A stretch of 7,353 nt of DNA from JBGZEX01 sp041846495. Its GTDB lineage: Bacteria > Bacteroidota > Bacteroidia > Bacteroidales > Marinifilaceae. Position numbers and translations under genes: made by a program. Location of the stretch: positions 1 to 7,353 of the forward strand of contig JBGZEX010000039.1 of assembly GCA_041846495.1 (NCBI GenBank). Direction: 5' to 3'. Positions 6,264 to 7,353 of this stretch are shown here, piece after piece. Below the pieces are notes generated by a model. The model had not been told where the DNA came from, searched no databases, and saw only the letters and a list, made by a program, of their open reading frames with translations. Each line of letters begins with the position of its first letter. Positions within the stretch are counted from its first letter, which is position 1.

Positions 6264-7353
6264 TCATTCCGGACTCCGGTTTTCGGATCCGTTTTTTTTA
6301 TGAGGAGCGTATCCGATGGTATTCGGATCCGTATAATACAGGGTCCCTTTGTCCAAAAGTATGCGGACGGAATCGATTACGGCATCCCGGTCTTCTATGG
6401 GAAAATGATTTACGATTTTTTTTATATCCCCTTCTCCTTGTCGTATAAGAGATTCTATTCTGCCGGAGAGCTCCTCATCCCTTCGCTTTTCTTTTTTCCT
6501 TTTGATGCATAAATCGCATATTCCGCATCCGGATTCTTTTTTTTGTCCGAAGTAACGGGTGAGGAAGGCTTGGCGGCAGTTTCCCGGATTTTGCAGATAG
6601 TCGATCATGGTTTCCACTCTTTTTTTATAGCATTGCTTACGTTTTTTATAAACTTCGGAAGGGATGCTTATATGGCCTTCCGGCATGCGGGGCATGAGAT
6701 AAACGATATAAGGATGGTCGTTTCCGGGGATATAATCGATTAATTTACGGCGCGAAATTTCGATAAGGTTTTTATATACGGTATTCCGGTCGGAATTCGT
6801 GGAATCGGCGATTTCCGTCTCGTTTACATATACGTAAGAGGAGAATATGCCCGGATATCTGCGCATCAGGATTTCTACGAGTTTTTCCTGAAAGGGAGAA
6901 AAGTAAGGGATATGGTAGAGTTCGTCCCTTTTTATGTTGAAGATAATCTGGGAATGCAGGTTGATATCTACGGTGTACTCTATATAACCGCTCAATTTGA
7001 GGATTTCTACGGACGAAAACATCTTTGTCCTGTCGAGTTTGAAATTCCGGACGAATTCTTCGGGATGGAATTCGTAGCTATAACCTTTTCCCGCACCTTC
7101 TGCGATTTGGAAATAATTGCCCAAGGCTTTGTATACTCTTTTAATATAGGTCGTATCCGGGAATTTTTTAGCGATGCCCGTTCGCATGGCTGCAATGGAA
7201 GATTTGTTGTAAAGCGCTACGGCATAGGCCTTTCTCCCGTCTCTTCCCGCCCTTCCGGATTCCTGGAAATAAGCTTCGGGATTGTCCGGAACGTGGAAGT
7301 GGACGACGAGGCGGACATCCGCTTTGTCTATGCCCATACCGAATGCATTGGTG
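6264..7353 (-). CDS. recQ: RecQ-family ATP-dependent DNA helicase, C-terminal part (5' end outside the window)
   Basis: The minus-strand frame enters from the right edge and ends with TGA at 6264-6266, with 362 complete codons visible. It opens with TNAFGMGIDKADVR, an internal helicase motif, so the ATG at 7337 is not the start and the two RecA-like domains begin outside the window. Motif VI QESGRAGRDG is at visible residues 30-39. The zinc cysteines are C259, C276, C279 and C282 (NC.Q....RYFG....CGICDLC). About 220 residues lie between motif VI and the first cysteine, against about 50 in E. coli RecQ. This insert contains a winged-helix-like region. I recall the same arrangement in a RecQ-like family common in Bacteroidota. 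Only about 80 residues follow the zinc site and no HRDC domain is evident. The expected role is 3'-5' unwinding in recombination and repair. The gene lies 47 bp upstream of the dehydrogenase. Confidence 0.93.
   Translation of the reverse strand, partial: TNAFGMGIDKADVRLVVHFHVPDNPEAYFQESGRAGRDGRKAYAVALYNKSSIAAMRTGIAKKFPDTTYIKRVYKALGNYFQIAEGAGKGYSYEFHPEEFVRNFKLDRTKMFSSVEILKLSGYIEYTVDINLHSQIIFNIKRDELYHIPYFSPFQEKLVEILMRRYPGIFSSYVYVNETEIADSTNSDRNTVYKNLIEISRRKLIDYIPGNDHPYIVYLMPRMPEGHISIPSEVYKKRKQCYKKRVETMIDYLQNPGNCRQAFLTRYFGQKKESGCGICDLCIKRKKEKRRDEELSGRIESLIRQGEGDIKKIVNHFPIEDRDAVIDSVRILLDKGTLYYTDPNTIGYAPHKKNGSENRSPE

Noticed and set aside
5789..6448. Plus-strand ORF of 219 codons opposite the dehydrogenase and the recQ end
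   Set aside because: It is antisense to a gene with full catalytic motifs and crosses the intergenic gap without any coding signature.
7335..7337. ATG at 7337 as the recQ start
   Set aside because: The frame continues to the window edge through TNAFG, part of a conserved internal helicase motif, so this Met is internal.

Overview
The window looks like a chromosomal segment from a Bacteroidota bacterium, probably Bacteroidales. The basis is the batC-batD-batE order of the aerotolerance operon, the lack of strong Shine-Dalgarno sequences before most starts, and family-specific features such as the BatC C-terminus ending in KKNW, the DnaX C-terminus ending in LKEKFGLEFD, and a RecQ with a long insert before its zinc cysteines. 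Genus cannot be assigned by eye. No mobile element, tRNA, rRNA or CRISPR array is visible.

Layout, plus strand: the 3' end of batC (1-321, opening inside a 15-bp coding minisatellite), batD (339-2159) and batE (2177-3007) form the downstream part of the Bat operon. These are cell-envelope proteins thought to work with the VWA-domain proteins BatA and BatB, which would lie upstream of the window. A 116-bp gap with a weak candidate promoter leads to dnaX (3124-4850), the DNA polymerase III clamp-loader gene. A ferritin gene (4884-5393) follows and ends at a long, nearly perfect hairpin terminator. Minus strand: a partial recQ-family helicase (6264 to the right edge) is followed 47 bp downstream by a YdfG-type short-chain dehydrogenase (5461-6216), which converges on ferritin at the shared hairpin.

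The most notable feature is dnaX. Its zero frame stops after 369 codons, right after a run of ten A residues, at about the end of clamp-loader domain III. The -1 frame then stays open for about 207 codons and encodes a recognisable Bacteroidota DnaX C-terminus with no ATG until its last 30 codons. One A re-read by the ribosome, or inserted by RNA polymerase, joins the frames into a 575-residue tau, while standard decoding gives a 369-residue gamma. A GGAG lies just upstream of the A-run and a two-tier stem-loop can be drawn from six bases downstream. This resembles the known dnaX recoding of E. coli (ribosomal -1 frameshift) and Thermus thermophilus (transcriptional slippage). A homopolymer sequencing error or a true frameshift mutation remains the alternative.

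The remaining genes are ordinary housekeeping or stress functions: envelope aerotolerance, iron storage, NADP-dependent reduction of small hydroxy acids, and DNA repair.
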